From: Staphylococcus caprae
GTDB lineage: Bacteria > Bacillota > Bacilli > Staphylococcales > Staphylococcaceae
Reading direction: 5' to 3'
Assembly: GCF_002902725.1 (NCBI RefSeq)
Contig: NZ_PPRT01000013.1
Coordinates: forward strand, 1-53,302
DNA length: 53,302 nucleotides
A program made the position numbers and the translations under genes. Positions 19,935 through 29,938 of the stretch are shown here, one piece after another. How positions within the stretch are numbered: position 1 is the first letter of the stretch; every line of letters starts with the position of its first letter. The notes below the pieces were generated by a model. That model searched no databases. It was not told where the DNA came from and saw only the letters and a program-made list of their open reading frames with translations.

Positions 19935-21317
19935 TTATGATTTAGCTAGTAAAGATTTCGCTACCTCTAATTGATGTTTTACAGATTCTTGTCCTGTTGA
20001 TCCATAACTTTTACGACGTTTTAAGCAATTTTCCGGAGTTAAGTAGTCGTAAATATCTTCTTCAATACTCGAATGATGAGATTGATATTCAGATAAAGGT
20101 ACATCTAGAAGGTAAATCCCTTGATGAATACAATCTAGAACGATCTTTCCAACGATTTCATGAGCTGTTCTGAAAGGCACATGCTTGCTTACTAAGTAAT
20201 CTGCAAGTTCTGTTGCATTAGAAAAGTCTTTCTTCACAGTTTCACTAAGTCGATCTGTGTTAACTGTCATTGAAGCAACCATACCTTCAAATATACGTAA
20301 AGAACCTTTAATTGTGTGAATTGCATCAAATAGACCTTCTTTATCTTCTTGCATATCTTTGTTATATGCGAGAGGTAGCCCTTTGAGTGTAACCAACATG
20401 CTCATTAAGTGACCAGTCGTACGACCGACTTTGCCTCTGATGAGTTCAGCCATGTCTGGGTTTTTCTTTTGAGGCATAATTGATGACCCAGTTGAAAATG
20501 AATCTGATAGGGTAATGAATTTTGCTTCATCGGTTGACCAGAAAATGATTTCTTCGGCAAAACGAGAAAGGTGAACCATGGTAAGCGAAATATTATGCAA
20601 TGTTTCTACGATGTAATCACGATCACTTACTGCGTCTAGACTATTTTCATATATATGCGCAAAGCCTAATAAATCTTGAGTTTCATGTCTATCAATCGGA
20701 TGTGTTGTCCCACTTAAAGCTGCAGCGCCTAATGGGGAAATATCGATACGTTTCAGACTATCTTCAAAACGACCTTTATCACGTTCTAACATCCAGAAGT
20801 AAGTTAATACGTGATGTGCAAATGAAATAGGTTGTGCGCGTTGAAGATGTGTATACCCAGGCATAATCGTCTCAACATGTTGATCAGCAAGATTGACAAT
20901 CGTATGCTGGAAGGATTCAATGAGCTCAATAATATGTTGGACTTGTGCTTTCGTGTATAAATGCATATCTGTTGCCACTTGATCATTTCTACTACGTCCG
21001 GTGTGCAATTTACCTCCAGCTTCACCGATACGTTGGATTAATTCATGTTCAATATTTAGATGTATATCTTCTAAAGAAGCTTTGAATTCAATATGACCTT
21101 CATTGAAATCTTTTTGAATTTCTTTTAACCCTTTAATAATTGCCTCTGCTTCGTCTTGTGAAATAATACTTTGATTCGCGAGCATCGTTGCATGTGCAAT
21201 ACTGCCTTGTACATCTTGATTGATTAGATTTTTATCAAAATCTATTGAAGCATTAAAGTCATCAACCCAATCTTCAGGTTGCGCTTCAAATCTACCTCCC
21301 CAAGCTTTATTGCTCAT
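19935..21317 (-). CDS. argH: Argininosuccinate lyase
   Basis: This enzyme splits argininosuccinate into arginine and fumarate, the last step of arginine synthesis. The ATG at 21317, preceded by GGAGGT, gives 460 residues beginning [11 protein letters not shown]; longer in-frame starts run back inside argG. The fumarase-superfamily signature [12 protein letters not shown] is present near residue 278, as are HTGRSRNDQ near 104 and [10 protein letters not shown] near 153. The gene overlaps the end of argG by 11 bases, so the pair is translationally coupled. No obvious terminator follows before glpQ. Confidence 0.94.
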   Translation of the reverse strand: MSNKAWGGRFEAQPEDWVDDFNASIDFDKNLINQDVQGSIAHATMLANQSIISQDEAEAIIKGLKEIQKDFNEGHIEFKASLEDIHLNIEHELIQRIGEAGGKLHTGRSRNDQVATDMHLYTKAQVQHIIELIESFQHTIVNLADQHVETIMPGYTHLQRAQPISFAHHVLTYFWMLERDKGRFEDSLKRIDISPLGAAALSGTTHPIDRHETQDLLGFAHIYENSLDAVSDRDYIVETLHNISLTMVHLSRFAEEIIFWSTDEAKFITLSDSFSTGSSIMPQKKNPDMAELIRGKVGRTTGHLMSMLVTLKGLPLAYNKDMQEDKEGLFDAIHTIKGSLRIFEGMVASMTVNTDRLSETVKKDFSNATELADYLVSKHVPFRTAHEIVGKIVLDCIHQGIYLLDVPLSEYQSHHSSIEEDIYDYLTPENCLKRRKSYGSTGQESVKHQLEVAKSLLAKS

Positions 21318-22512
21318 TACTATAACCTCCATGTAACATCGCATTGACCTGTGTTGGTAATCCATAGATGTCGATAAAGCCAACAGCTGCTTCTTGATTA
21401 AATGCATCTTCTTTAGTGTATGTCGCAAGCTTTTCATCATATAAAGTATATGGAGACTGTCTACCATTAACGATAGCATTGCCTTTAAATAATTTAACTC
21501 TCACATCACCTTCAACATACTGCTGTGTACTATCTATAAAGAGTTTTAGACTATCTGTAAGAGGTGAGAACCATAGCCCGTTATATATTTGCTCTGAAAA
21601 TTGCTTTTCAATAACAGGTTTAAAATGTGCTACATCTTTCGTTAACGTAATGGTTTCCAATGCTTTATGCGCTTTAAGTAATACTTCCGCACCTGGTGTT
21701 TCATAAATTTCTCTTGATTTAATACCTACCATTCTATTCTCAACATGGTCAATTCTTCCTATACCATGTTTCCCGGCAAGATCATTTAAGTACAAGATAA
21801 GGTCATCGAGTGGATAAGCTTTTCCATCGATTTGAACTGGAATACCTTGTTTAAATGAAATGATAATTTCGTCAGCCTCATCTGGAGTCTCTTCAAGAGG
21901 TGTTGTTAAGTCAAAAGCGTCTTCAGGCGGCGCAGCATAAGGATCTTCTAAAATCCCACATTCATTTGCTCTTCCCCATAAATTTTGGTCGATAGAGTAA
22001 GGTGAATCGTGATTAATTGATACCGGGATGTTGTGTTGAATCGCATAATCAATTTCTTCTTCTCTACTCCAAGCCCATTCACGAACTGGGGCAAAAGCTT
22101 TTAAGTTAGGATTTAATGCTTTGATTGCCACTTCAAAGCGTACTTGGTCATTTCCTTTACCTGTACAACCATGTGCAATACCTACAGAATTTGTTTTTTC
22201 AGCTATTTCTACTAACTTTTTGGCGATTAATGGACGAGAAAGTGCAGAAACTAATGGATATGCATTTTCATACATTAAATTCCCTTTAATTGCATAGCTC
22301 ACATAATCATCGCTAAATTCTTGAGTTGCATCGATAATGTGACATTCAATTGCACCCATATCTAACGCTTTTTGGTATACCACGTCTAAGTCTTTTCCTT
22401 CTCCCACGTCTAGGCAACATGCAACAACATCGTAACCCTTATCAATAAGCCATTGTACCGCAACGCTTGTATCTAAACCGCCTGAATAGGCTAAAACGAT
22501 TTTTTCTTTCAT
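21307..22512 (-). CDS. argG: Argininosuccinate synthase
   Basis: This enzyme joins citrulline and aspartate using ATP to make argininosuccinate. The ATG at 22512 follows GAGGTG by seven bases and gives 401 residues, the usual Firmicutes length; a TTG 15 bases earlier lies inside that ribosome-binding site. The N-type ATP pyrophosphatase loop [12 protein letters not shown] sits at residues 7-18. [15 protein letters not shown] near 114 and [12 protein letters not shown] near 173 bind the substrates. It is the first gene of argGH, with an extended -10 promoter near 22556. Confidence 0.95.
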   Translation of the reverse strand: MKEKIVLAYSGGLDTSVAVQWLIDKGYDVVACCLDVGEGKDLDVVYQKALDMGAIECHIIDATQEFSDDYVSYAIKGNLMYENAYPLVSALSRPLIAKKLVEIAEKTNSVGIAHGCTGKGNDQVRFEVAIKALNPNLKAFAPVREWAWSREEEIDYAIQHNIPVSINHDSPYSIDQNLWGRANECGILEDPYAAPPEDAFDLTTPLEETPDEADEIIISFKQGIPVQIDGKAYPLDDLILYLNDLAGKHGIGRIDHVENRMVGIKSREIYETPGAEVLLKAHKALETITLTKDVAHFKPVIEKQFSEQIYNGLWFSPLTDSLKLFIDSTQQYVEGDVRVKLFKGNAIVNGRQSPYTLYDEKLATYTKEDAFNQEAAVGFIDIYGLPTQVNAMLHGGYSNEQ

Positions 22513-22555
22513 AAGTTTACACCTCAAATAATTTTCAGAATTTTAATATGGCTAC

Positions 22556-22584
22556 ATCATAGCAGATTGTTAATGAAAATAAAA
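22556..22584 (-). promoter_or_regulatory. argGH promoter (extended -10)
   Basis: On the minus strand TGC precedes TATGAT (22561-22556), an extended -10 element, with a weak TTTTAT 17 bases upstream. Further upstream, TGAATATTTATGTA near 22600 resembles an arginine-repressor box (TGAAT-N4-ATTCA) with two mismatches. That part is tentative. Confidence 0.4.
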
Positions 22585-22744
22585 CCATTTTATTACATAA
22601 ATATTCAAAAGTGAAAATCCGGTTGTTTTTCTTTATAATGTTTAAAGTTCGACATAATGGTGTTTTAGATATATTTAAAAATTCTGTAAAATGAATAATG
22701 TATTAATAGTAAGCTGAAGAGAGAAAAGCTTGTTTAATTATATT

Positions 22745-22762
22745 TTGTGATAAAAGTCACAG
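22745..22762. promoter_or_regulatory. TTGTGA-N6-TCACAG operator upstream of pgi
   Basis: TTGTGA and TCACAG are inverted half-sites separated by TAAAAG. This matches the Rex redox-repressor spacing (TTGTGA-N6-TCACAA) with one terminal mismatch. It equally matches the Crp/Fnr/ArcR pattern TGTGA-N6-TCACA exactly. It lies about 80 bases before the expected pgi transcription start, a position better suited to activation by a Crp-type protein than to repression. Confidence 0.45.
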
Positions 22763-22799
22763 AAAACTCACTTTTCAATAGAAGAGTTAAACTTGTGAA

Positions 22800-22828
22800 T
22801 TGAATAGCACATACAAACTTAGTAAAAT
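22800..22828 (+). promoter_or_regulatory. pgi promoter
   Basis: TTGAAT and TAAAAT are separated by 17 bases. Transcription would begin near 22835, giving a 25-base leader. Confidence 0.65.
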
Positions 22829-22859
22829 TAATTTAGTACATAACATAGGAGGCAATAAG

Positions 22860-24191
22860 ATGACTCATATTCAATTAGATTATGGTAAAACTTTAGAATT
22901 TTTCGACAAACATGAATTAGAACAACAAAAAGATATCGTTAAAACGATTCATCATACTATCCATAAAGGCACTGGTGCAGGTAACGACTTCTTAGGTTGG
23001 TTAGACTTACCAGTTGATTATGATAAAGAAGAATTTTCAAGAATTGTTGAAGCATCTAAACGTATTAAATCAAATTCTGATGTGCTCGTAGTGATAGGAA
23101 TTGGGGGTTCATATTTAGGGGCACGTGCAGCAATCGAAATGTTAACTTCTTCATTTAGAACAAGTACTGAATATCCTGAAATTGTTTTTGTAGGAAATCA
23201 TTTATCTTCAAGCTATACACAAGAATTAGTTCACTATTTAGCAGATAAAGATTTCTCAGTAAATGTAATTTCTAAATCTGGTACAACTACAGAACCTGCA
23301 GTTGCTTTCAGATTGTTTAAACAATTAGTTGAAGATAAATATGGTAAAGATGAAGCTAAGAAACGTATTTTCGCTACTACTGACAAATCAAAAGGCGCAT
23401 TGAAACAATTAGCAGATAATGAAGGCTATGAAACATTTGTTGTGCCTGATGATGTAGGTGGAAGATATTCTGTATTAACTGCAGTAGGTCTATTACCAAT
23501 TGCAACAGCAGGTATCAATATTGAGTCCATTATGATTGGCGCAGCTAAAGCTCGCGAAGAATTATCATCAGAAGATTTAGATCAAAACATTGCGTACCAG
23601 TATGCAACTATTCGTAATATCTTATATAGCAAAGGCTATACAACTGAAATGTTAATTAACTATGAGCCTTCTATGCAGTATTTCAATGAATGGTGGAAAC
23701 AATTATACGGTGAATCTGAAGGTAAAGATTTCAAAGGTATCTATCCTTCAAGTGCCAATTACACAACAGATTTACACTCATTAGGACAATATGTTCAAGA
23801 GGGACGTCGTTTCTTATTCGAAACAGTTGTGAAAGTCAATCATCCGAAACATGATATTACAATTGAAAAGGATAGCGACGATCTAGATGGATTAAATTAC
23901 TTAGCAGGTAAAACAATTGATGAAGTGAATACGAAAGCCTTCGAAGGTACATTATTAGCACACACTGACGGTGGCGTTCCTAATATTGTAGTTAACATCC
24001 CTCAATTAGATGAAGAAACTTTCGGTTATGTTGTTTACTTCTTTGAACTTGCTTGTGCGATGAGCGGCTATCAATTAGGTGTTAACCCATTCAACCAACC
24101 TGGTGTTGAAGCGTATAAACAAAACATGTTTGCATTATTAGGTAAACCAGGATATGAAGATAAGAAAAAAGAATTAGAAGACCGTTTATAA
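22860..24191 (+). CDS. pgi: Glucose-6-phosphate isomerase
   Basis: This glycolytic enzyme interconverts glucose 6-phosphate and fructose 6-phosphate. The ATG at 22860, after AGGAGG, gives 443 residues, equal to the S. aureus protein; the in-frame start at 22800 overlaps the -35 element. [14 protein letters not shown] near residue 76 and [14 protein letters not shown] near 140 bind the sugar phosphate. [14 protein letters not shown] near 200 is the first PGI signature, and [14 protein letters not shown] near 407 is the second and carries the conserved C-terminal lysine. The gene has its own promoter and terminator. Confidence 0.95.
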   Translation: MTHIQLDYGKTLEFFDKHELEQQKDIVKTIHHTIHKGTGAGNDFLGWLDLPVDYDKEEFSRIVEASKRIKSNSDVLVVIGIGGSYLGARAAIEMLTSSFRTSTEYPEIVFVGNHLSSSYTQELVHYLADKDFSVNVISKSGTTTEPAVAFRLFKQLVEDKYGKDEAKKRIFATTDKSKGALKQLADNEGYETFVVPDDVGGRYSVLTAVGLLPIATAGINIESIMIGAAKAREELSSEDLDQNIAYQYATIRNILYSKGYTTEMLINYEPSMQYFNEWWKQLYGESEGKDFKGIYPSSANYTTDLHSLGQYVQEGRRFLFETVVKVNHPKHDITIEKDSDDLDGLNYLAGKTIDEVNTKAFEGTLLAHTDGGVPNIVVNIPQLDEETFGYVVYFFELACAMSGYQLGVNPFNQPGVEAYKQNMFALLGKPGYEDKKKELEDRL

Positions 24192-24237
24192 TATGTAATA
24201 TGATTAGGTCTCGTTTTACCATATATCATTAAAAATA

Positions 24238-24281
24238 AATGCCAATGTCTTGAGTTATATACTCGAGGTGTTGGCATTTTT
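24238..24281 (+). terminator. Terminator of pgi
   Basis: AAATGCCAATGTCTTGAGT pairs with ACTCGAGGTGTTGGCATTT through several G-U pairs around a five-base loop, ending in five T. Confidence 0.85.
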
Positions 24282-24283
24282 AC

Positions 24284-24497
24284 GAGGCTGGGACATAATT
24301 AATTGTCTCAGCTTTCTTTAACATATTGGCAGTAGATGTCTGAATTGAAAGTACACTTATATCAAGCTTCTTTCAATCCTAGCCATCCTTGCCGGCGGGG
24401 CCTCAACACAGAGAATTTCTTTAAAAGAAATTCTACAAACAATGCAAGTTGGGAGAGGGACAACGAAAATAATTTTGCTAAATTATTGTTCTGTCCC
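24284..24497 (+). repeat. Intergenic repeat, copy 2, with STAR-type core and hairpins
   Basis: The first 98 bases repeat, inverted, the left edge of the window. Past that point comes a STAR core: the complement of 24397-24410 reads TGTGTTGAGGCCCC and fits TNTGTTGNGGCCCN. Next is a perfect 11-bp hairpin (24412-24434, arm AGAATTTCTTT). A closing hairpin at 24457-24497 pairs GGGACA and AATAATTT with AAATTATT and TGTCCC. The segment from 24498 to about 24555 shows no gene. A 63-codon frame inside it is not a gene. Confidence 0.85.
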
Positions 24498-24559
24498 ACT
24501 CCCCATATTGCTCAATTTCATTTATAGAGCCTTACAACTAAGGACTGATTTATATTGTT

Positions 24560-24603
24560 AACAAAATTTTGTTGTTTCAAAAAGCGTAAATTACCACTAT
24601 AAT
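24560..24603 (+). promoter_or_regulatory. Promoter of the VTT-spsA-spsB unit with an adjacent palindrome
   Basis: TTTCAA (24575-24580) and TATAAT (24598-24603) are 17 bases apart. Immediately upstream lies a perfect 14-bp palindrome, AACAAAATTTTGTT, at 24560-24573, touching the -35 element, as an operator would. Confidence 0.65.
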
Positions 24604-24640
24604 AATAAAGTAATATTAACCCTAGAAAGGATTTGATGTT

Positions 24641-25216
24641 TTGTCGTTTCATCAATTAGAAGAATGGTTTGACGTATTTCGGCAATTCGGATATATTCCT
24701 GGGTTCATCATGCTCTACCTTAGAGCAATTGTGCCTGTGTTACCTTTGACGCTATATGTTGTACTATTAATGCACGCATATGGTTCAATTCCGGGAATTA
24801 TCATCAGTTGGTTAGGCATCGTAACTGGTACATTTACAGTATTTCTAGTGTGTAAGAAACTTGTGAATACTGAGAGAATGAAAAGTGTTAAAAGAAGAAA
24901 GTCCGTTCAGAGACTTATAAGTTTTGTAGATAGACAAGGTTTAATACCTTTATTTATATTATTATGCTTTCCATTTACACCAAATACGTTGATTAATCTA
25001 GTAGCGAGTTTATCTCATATCAAAGTTAAGTATTACTTTATTGTATTAACTATTTCAAAACTAATTTCAATCACTATTTTAGGAGTAATGGGAAGGGAAG
25101 TAACTACCATTTTTACTAATCCGATACGCGCGCTTATTATGCTATTATTACTCGTTGCACTTTGGTTTATTAGTAAAAAAGTAGAAAAACATTTCATGGG
25201 TTCTACTAAGGAGTGA
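24641..25216 (+). CDS. VTT-domain (TVP38/DedA-like) membrane protein
   Basis: This 191-residue protein has about five hydrophobic segments and the arrangement of the VTT/SNARE-associated Golgi family. That includes the early reentrant-type [15 protein letters not shown] (residues 28-42) and the [19 protein letters not shown] stretch near 111. Family members act in membrane lipid handling, including scrambling or transport of lipid carriers, but this protein's substrate is unknown. Translation starts at TTG, nine bases after AAAGGA. The stop codon overlaps the ribosome-binding site of spsA, four bases before its start, so the three genes form one operon. That ties this protein to protein export. 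Confidence 0.7.
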   Translation: MSFHQLEEWFDVFRQFGYIPGFIMLYLRAIVPVLPLTLYVVLLMHAYGSIPGIIISWLGIVTGTFTVFLVCKKLVNTERMKSVKRRKSVQRLISFVDRQGLIPLFILLCFPFTPNTLINLVASLSHIKVKYYFIVLTISKLISITILGVMGREVTTIFTNPIRALIMLLLLVALWFISKKVEKHFMGSTKE

Positions 25217-25220
25217 AAAT

Positions 25221-25739
25221 GTGCGACGTGCGATTAAATATTTGATTTCCTTAATTTTTGCAATTATTATTGTACTATTCATTCAAAGCTTTATTATTAT
25301 AGGCGCAGTCATACCAGATCAAAGTATGTCCCCAACTTTAAATAAAGATGATAGAGTGATTGTAAATAAAATTAAAGTTACCTTCGATTTACTTGACCAT
25401 GGTGATATTATTATGTATCGACAAGATGGGCGAGTTCATTTTAGCAGAATCATTGGTAAGCCTGGAGAATCAATTGAAATTAGAAATCATCATTTATACA
25501 GAGATGATAGACGTGTAAATGATAAATATGCCAAACATAGACAAATCAATAACATTGCATTACGTGATATTAAAAATTCGGATGGAGATACAATTCCGCC
25601 TGGTTCATATGTCGTATTAAATGATAAAGATAGTGACAAATCAGACTCAAGACGCTATGGTTTGATTGACAAAAAGGATATCATTGGCGATGTAAGTTTA
25701 AAATATTACCCATTTAAAGAATTTGCCTATCAATTTTAG
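25221..25739 (+). CDS. spsA: Signal peptidase I homologue lacking the catalytic lysine
   Basis: This 172-residue membrane-anchored protein has a single N-terminal hydrophobic segment (residues 8-30) and an S26 fold. Compared with SpsB in the next gene, the nucleophile box is [10 protein letters not shown], so serine 35 is still present. The general-base lysine of YVKRVIG is replaced by serine in HFSRIIG (Ser75). S. aureus SpsA is known as the inactive partner of SpsB, and the same is expected here because the Ser-Lys dyad is broken. The start is GTG with AAGGAG upstream. The gene lies between the VTT gene and spsB with tight spacing. Confidence 0.85.
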   Translation: MRRAIKYLISLIFAIIIVLFIQSFIIIGAVIPDQSMSPTLNKDDRVIVNKIKVTFDLLDHGDIIMYRQDGRVHFSRIIGKPGESIEIRNHHLYRDDRRVNDKYAKHRQINNIALRDIKNSDGDTIPPGSYVVLNDKDSDKSDSRRYGLIDKKDIIGDVSLKYYPFKEFAYQF

Positions 25740-25760
25740 AAATTAGAAGAGGTGTAAAAA

Positions 25761-26336
25761 TTGAAAAAAGAAATTATGGAGTGGATTGTCGCCATTGCCG
25801 TAGCGCTTGCACTTATATTTATAATAGGAAAATTTGTAGCTAAGCCATACACAATTAAAGGTGATTCCATGGATCCTACGTTAAAAGATGGTGAACGTGT
25901 CATGGTTAACATCATTGGTTATAAAATCGGCGGTGTTGAAAAAGGAAATGTCATTGTCTTCCATGCTAATAAAAAAGATGACTATGTCAAACGTGTGATT
26001 GGGACACCAGGCGATAGTGTTCAATATAAAAACGATACATTATATATCAATGGTAAAAAGCAAGAAGAACCATATTTGAACTATAATGAAAAGCGTAAAC
26101 AAATTGAGTATATTACTGGTACGTTTAAAGTTAAAGACTTACCAAATGCGAACCCTAAATCAAATGTGATACCTAAAGGTAAATATTTAGTATTAGGTGA
26201 TAACCGTGAAGTAAGTAAAGATAGTCGTTCATTTGGATTGATAGATAAAGATCAAATCGTAGGTAAAGTTTCATTTAGATTCTGGCCATTTAGCGAATTT
26301 AAATCTAATTTCAATCCAGATCACACTAAAAATTAA
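25761..26336 (+). CDS. spsB: Type I signal peptidase
   Basis: This is the active leader peptidase, cleaving signal peptides of exported proteins at the outer face of the membrane. Residues 9-27 form the membrane anchor. Ser36 in KGDSMDPTL and Lys77 in YVKRVIG form the catalytic dyad. LGDNREVSKDSR near residue 154 is the conserved family box. The 191-residue length equals that of S. aureus SpsB. Translation starts at TTG after GAGGTG, 21 bases after spsA. A weak terminator follows. Confidence 0.95.
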   Translation: MKKEIMEWIVAIAVALALIFIIGKFVAKPYTIKGDSMDPTLKDGERVMVNIIGYKIGGVEKGNVIVFHANKKDDYVKRVIGTPGDSVQYKNDTLYINGKKQEEPYLNYNEKRKQIEYITGTFKVKDLPNANPKSNVIPKGKYLVLGDNREVSKDSRSFGLIDKDQIVGKVSFRFWPFSEFKSNFNPDHTKN

Positions 26337-26367
26337 GCAAAAAAACTTAACAGAAGAACATCAATGA

Positions 26368-26404
26368 TGGGGATTTCTATAAATAAATTTTATAGAGATC
26401 TCCA
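26368..26404 (+). terminator. Terminator after spsB
   Basis: TGGGGATTTCTATA pairs with TATAGAGATCTCCA through G-U pairs around a nine-base loop. The following T tract is interrupted, so termination may be partial. Confidence 0.6.
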
Positions 26405-26470
26405 TTTCTATTTATATTAGAACATGACTTTGATGTGATAATATTAAAGGTAAAGGAGTGAGGGAATGTC

Positions 26471-29400
26471 ATGGAATTAAATACATATATCGGTAGAGCT
26501 GGTACGGGCAAATCAGCATCTATGCTTGATTATATAAAGAACGAAATGAAACACGATCCATTAGGTGACCCTATCATTTTAATTGCTCCAACACAAAGTA
26601 CATTTCAACTTGAACAAGCCTTTGTCAATGATCCTGAACTGAATGGTAGTTTAAGAACAGAAGTCCTTCACTTTGAAAGATTAAGTCATCGTGTTTTTCA
26701 AGAAGTGGGCGGGTTTACAGAGCAAAGGTTATCTAAAGCCGCAATGGAAATGATGATTTATCACATTGTCCAGCAACATGAGTCAGAACTTAAATTGTAC
26801 CGTTCGCAATCCAGATATTATGGATTCAGTGAAAAGCTTGCTGAACAAATTCAAGACTTTAAAAAATACAGTGTCACACCTGAGCATTTAGAACAATTTA
26901 TTTCTGAACATCAATTACAAACACGAACGCAACATAAATTAGAAGACATTTCTCTCATATACAGACATTTAGAAGCGCGTATGAGTGGAGAATTTATAAC
27001 GACAGAGGATAGTTTAGAACAATTTATAGATCAAATGTCGCAATCAGAATGGTTAAAACGTGCCGAAATATTTATTGATGGTTTCCATAACTTTTCAACA
27101 CTTGAATATAGAATGATTGAAGCCCTTGTTCAACACGCGAAGAAAGTGACAGTACTATTAACCACGGATGGTAATCAAGACCAGTTTAGTTTATTTAGAA
27201 AGCCCTCTGAGGTTTTGACTCACTTAGAGGACATTGCCAGTCACTTAAATATTGAGCTGAATAAAACACAATTTAGTCATCGTTACCGTTTTGAAAATGA
27301 GGAGCTCAAACATTTAGAAAGTGACTTTGATGCATTGCAAATGACGCCTCAAGAACATTCAAATGCTATAGAAATACTTGAATCTTCCAGTATGCGAGAA
27401 GAAGTGAATGAATTAGCACGAAGAATCTTAAGAGACGTGCGCGATCATCAATTAAGGTTTCAAGATATTGCAATTTTGTATCGTGATGAGTCATATGCCT
27501 ATTTATTCGACTCTATTTTTCCTTTGTATGATATTCCTTTTAATATAGATACGAAAAAATCAATGTCACATCATCCGATCATGGAAATGATTCGCTCTTT
27601 AATAGAAGTGATTCAATCCAATTGGAATATTAATGCCATGCTACGTTTATTCAAGACTGACATACTGACGTCGCAACTTAAGAATAGTAGTTATTTGATA
27701 GATTTACTTGAAAATTTTGTCCTAGAACGTGGTGTTTATGGTAAACGTTGGTTAGATGAAGACATTTTTAATGTTGAGCAGTTTAACAAGATGGGACGTA
27801 AATCACATGCTTTAACGCCTGAAGAACGAGAAACATATGAAGAAGTCATTCGTCTGAAGAATCATGTGATTGATAAAGTGCTTTATTTTGAAAAAGCGAT
27901 GAGCGAAGCAACTACTGTAAGAGATTTTGCGACTGCTTTTTACGAAAGTATGGAATATTTTGAATTACCTAATCAACTGATGACAGAAAGAGATGAATTA
28001 GATGTAGCAGGAGCGCATCAACAAGCTGAAGAAATTGACCAAATATGGAATGGTTTCATACAAATATTAGATGATTTAGTTACTGTATTTGATACACAAG
28101 ATATGACTTTGAAACAATTTCTTGAGGTGTTCGATATAGGTTTAGAACAACTTGAGTTCGTTATGATACCTCAAACATTGGATCAAGTTAGTATCGGTAC
28201 AATGGATTTGGCTAAAGTGGATAATAAGCAACACGTTTATATGGTAGGTATGAATGATGGTTCCTTGCCACAGCCAGTATCTTCTTCTAGTTTGATTACT
28301 GATGAAGAGAAGAAATATTTCGAACAAAATGCTGATATAGAATTAAGTCCTACTTCAGATATTTTACAAATGGATGAAGCATTTGTTTGTTATATTGCTA
28401 TGACACGTGCACGTCAGAAGGTGACATTTTCATATAGTTTAATGGGCAATTCTGGTGATGAAAAGGAAATCAGCCCGTTTCTATCACAAATTAAAGACAT
28501 GTATCATCATTTAGAGATCACTAACATTCATCAAGAACATGAAGAACAACCAATCAGTCTAATGCAACATGTTCATCAAACTAAAATTGAATTATTTGAT
28601 GCCTTACGTGCGTGGTTGGATCAAGAGGATGTAGATATAAGATGGCTCGATGCGTATCAAGTCATACGAGATGATGAGCGACTCAATCGAGGTCTAGACT
28701 ATTTAATCACATCACTTACGTACGACAACGAAACAATACAACTTAACGAATCTTTAACGCAACAATTGTATGGCAAAACAATCAATGCAAGTGTGTCTCG
28801 TTTTGAAGGTTATCAACAATGTCCGTTTAAACATTATGCTTCACATGGTTTACGTTTAAATGAACGTACTAAGTATGAATTACAAAACTTTGATTTAGGA
28901 GATATTTTCCATTCAGTGCTGAAACATATCTCTGATCGCGTTGAAGGAGACTTTAAAAACTTAGATCGCAAGAAAATCAGAGCATTAACAGAAGAAGCGC
29001 TGGAAATGATTTTACCTAAAGTTCAATTTAATTTATTAAATTCTTCGGCGTATTATAAGTATTTATCTAGAAGAATAGGTTCAATTGTAGAGACAACATT
29101 AAGTGCATTGAAGTATCAAACTGGATTTTCAAAATTTGTACCTCAAAGATTCGAAACAGGTTTCCGCAAATCTCCTAAAAATAAAGAGGAATTGGTAGCA
29201 CAACCTTTACACACTAAACAAGGTATTCCTATTAATATTCGGGGGCAGATTGACCGTATTGATACGTATACTAAAGGTGATCATAGTTATGTTAATATCA
29301 TTGACTATAAATCATCAACGAGCAGCGCTACATTAGATTTAACGAAAGTATATTACGGTTTGCAAATGCAGATGATGACCTACATGGATATCGTTTTGCA

Positions 29401-29938
29401 AAATCAAGAAAGATTAGGTCTCACAGATATTGTTAAACCTGGTGGTCTACTTTATTTCCATGTTCATGAACCGCGTATTAAATTTGAAAATTGGTCCAAA
29501 ATTGATGAAGAAAAATTAGATAAAGAATTAATTAAAAGCTTTAAGATGAGTGGTCTTCTAAATAGTGATGAAGAAGTCATTGATGCGATAGATAGTCGTA
29601 TGGAACCAAGTTTTACTTCAGATATTGTCCCTCTTGGTTTAACAACTAAAGGTGCAATCAGTAAGAATACCAGTCGTGTAGCCGATGAAGATGTTATTCG
29701 CCAATTTATTCAACATAACAAGAATAACTTCATCGACACTGCGACACATATTATGGATGGTCACACTGAAGTGGCACCTTTAAAATACAAAAACACATTG
29801 CCATGTCAATTTTGTAGTTATCAATCTGTATGTCATGTCGATGGCATGATAGATAGTAAACGCTATCGCACAGTAGATGAAACCATTAAACCTCTGGAAT
29901 TAATTCAAAAAATGATCGACGAAGGTGGTGACAAGTGA
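26471..29938 (+). CDS. addB: AddB (RexB) subunit of the helicase-nuclease
   Basis: This 1155-residue partner of AddA processes double-strand DNA ends and recognises Chi. It begins with a Walker A loop, GRAGTGKS (residues 8-15), although in this family the helicase fold is largely inactive and serves Chi binding. The C-terminal nuclease domain carries the catalytic NIIDYKSS box near residue 956. It is held by an iron-sulfur cluster bound by Cys784, Cys1112, Cys1115 and Cys1121, all present. The start follows GAGGG. The stop codon shares one base with the addA ATG, so the two are coupled. A candidate promoter TTAGAA-N16-TAATAT lies about 40 bases upstream. Confidence 0.94.
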   Translation: MELNTYIGRAGTGKSASMLDYIKNEMKHDPLGDPIILIAPTQSTFQLEQAFVNDPELNGSLRTEVLHFERLSHRVFQEVGGFTEQRLSKAAMEMMIYHIVQQHESELKLYRSQSRYYGFSEKLAEQIQDFKKYSVTPEHLEQFISEHQLQTRTQHKLEDISLIYRHLEARMSGEFITTEDSLEQFIDQMSQSEWLKRAEIFIDGFHNFSTLEYRMIEALVQHAKKVTVLLTTDGNQDQFSLFRKPSEVLTHLEDIASHLNIELNKTQFSHRYRFENEELKHLESDFDALQMTPQEHSNAIEILESSSMREEVNELARRILRDVRDHQLRFQDIAILYRDESYAYLFDSIFPLYDIPFNIDTKKSMSHHPIMEMIRSLIEVIQSNWNINAMLRLFKTDILTSQLKNSSYLIDLLENFVLERGVYGKRWLDEDIFNVEQFNKMGRKSHALTPEERETYEEVIRLKNHVIDKVLYFEKAMSEATTVRDFATAFYESMEYFELPNQLMTERDELDVAGAHQQAEEIDQIWNGFIQILDDLVTVFDTQDMTLKQFLEVFDIGLEQLEFVMIPQTLDQVSIGTMDLAKVDNKQHVYMVGMNDGSLPQPVSSSSLITDEEKKYFEQNADIELSPTSDILQMDEAFVCYIAMTRARQKVTFSYSLMGNSGDEKEISPFLSQIKDMYHHLEITNIHQEHEEQPISLMQHVHQTKIELFDALRAWLDQEDVDIRWLDAYQVIRDDERLNRGLDYLITSLTYDNETIQLNESLTQQLYGKTINASVSRFEGYQQCPFKHYASHGLRLNERTKYELQNFDLGDIFHSVLKHISDRVEGDFKNLDRKKIRALTEEALEMILPKVQFNLLNSSAYYKYLSRRIGSIVETTLSALKYQTGFSKFVPQRFETGFRKSPKNKEELVAQPLHTKQGIPINIRGQIDRIDTYTKGDHSYVNIIDYKSSTSSATLDLTKVYYGLQMQMMTYMDIVLQNQERLGLTDIVKPGGLLYFHVHEPRIKFENWSKIDEEKLDKELIKSFKMSGLLNSDEEVIDAIDSRMEPSFTSDIVPLGLTTKGAISKNTSRVADEDVIRQFIQHNKNNFIDTATHIMDGHTEVAPLKYKNTLPCQFCSYQSVCHVDGMIDSKRYRTVDETIKPLELIQKMIDEGGDK

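Noticed and set aside
21318..21479. A longer ArgH starting inside argG
   Set aside because: The ATG at 21317 has GGAGGT directly upstream and begins the conserved NKAWGGRF sequence.
24336..24527. A 63-codon frame downstream of pgi
   Set aside because: It lies inside the dispersed repeat and its hairpins, lacks a ribosome-binding site and has a composition unlike staphylococcal proteins.
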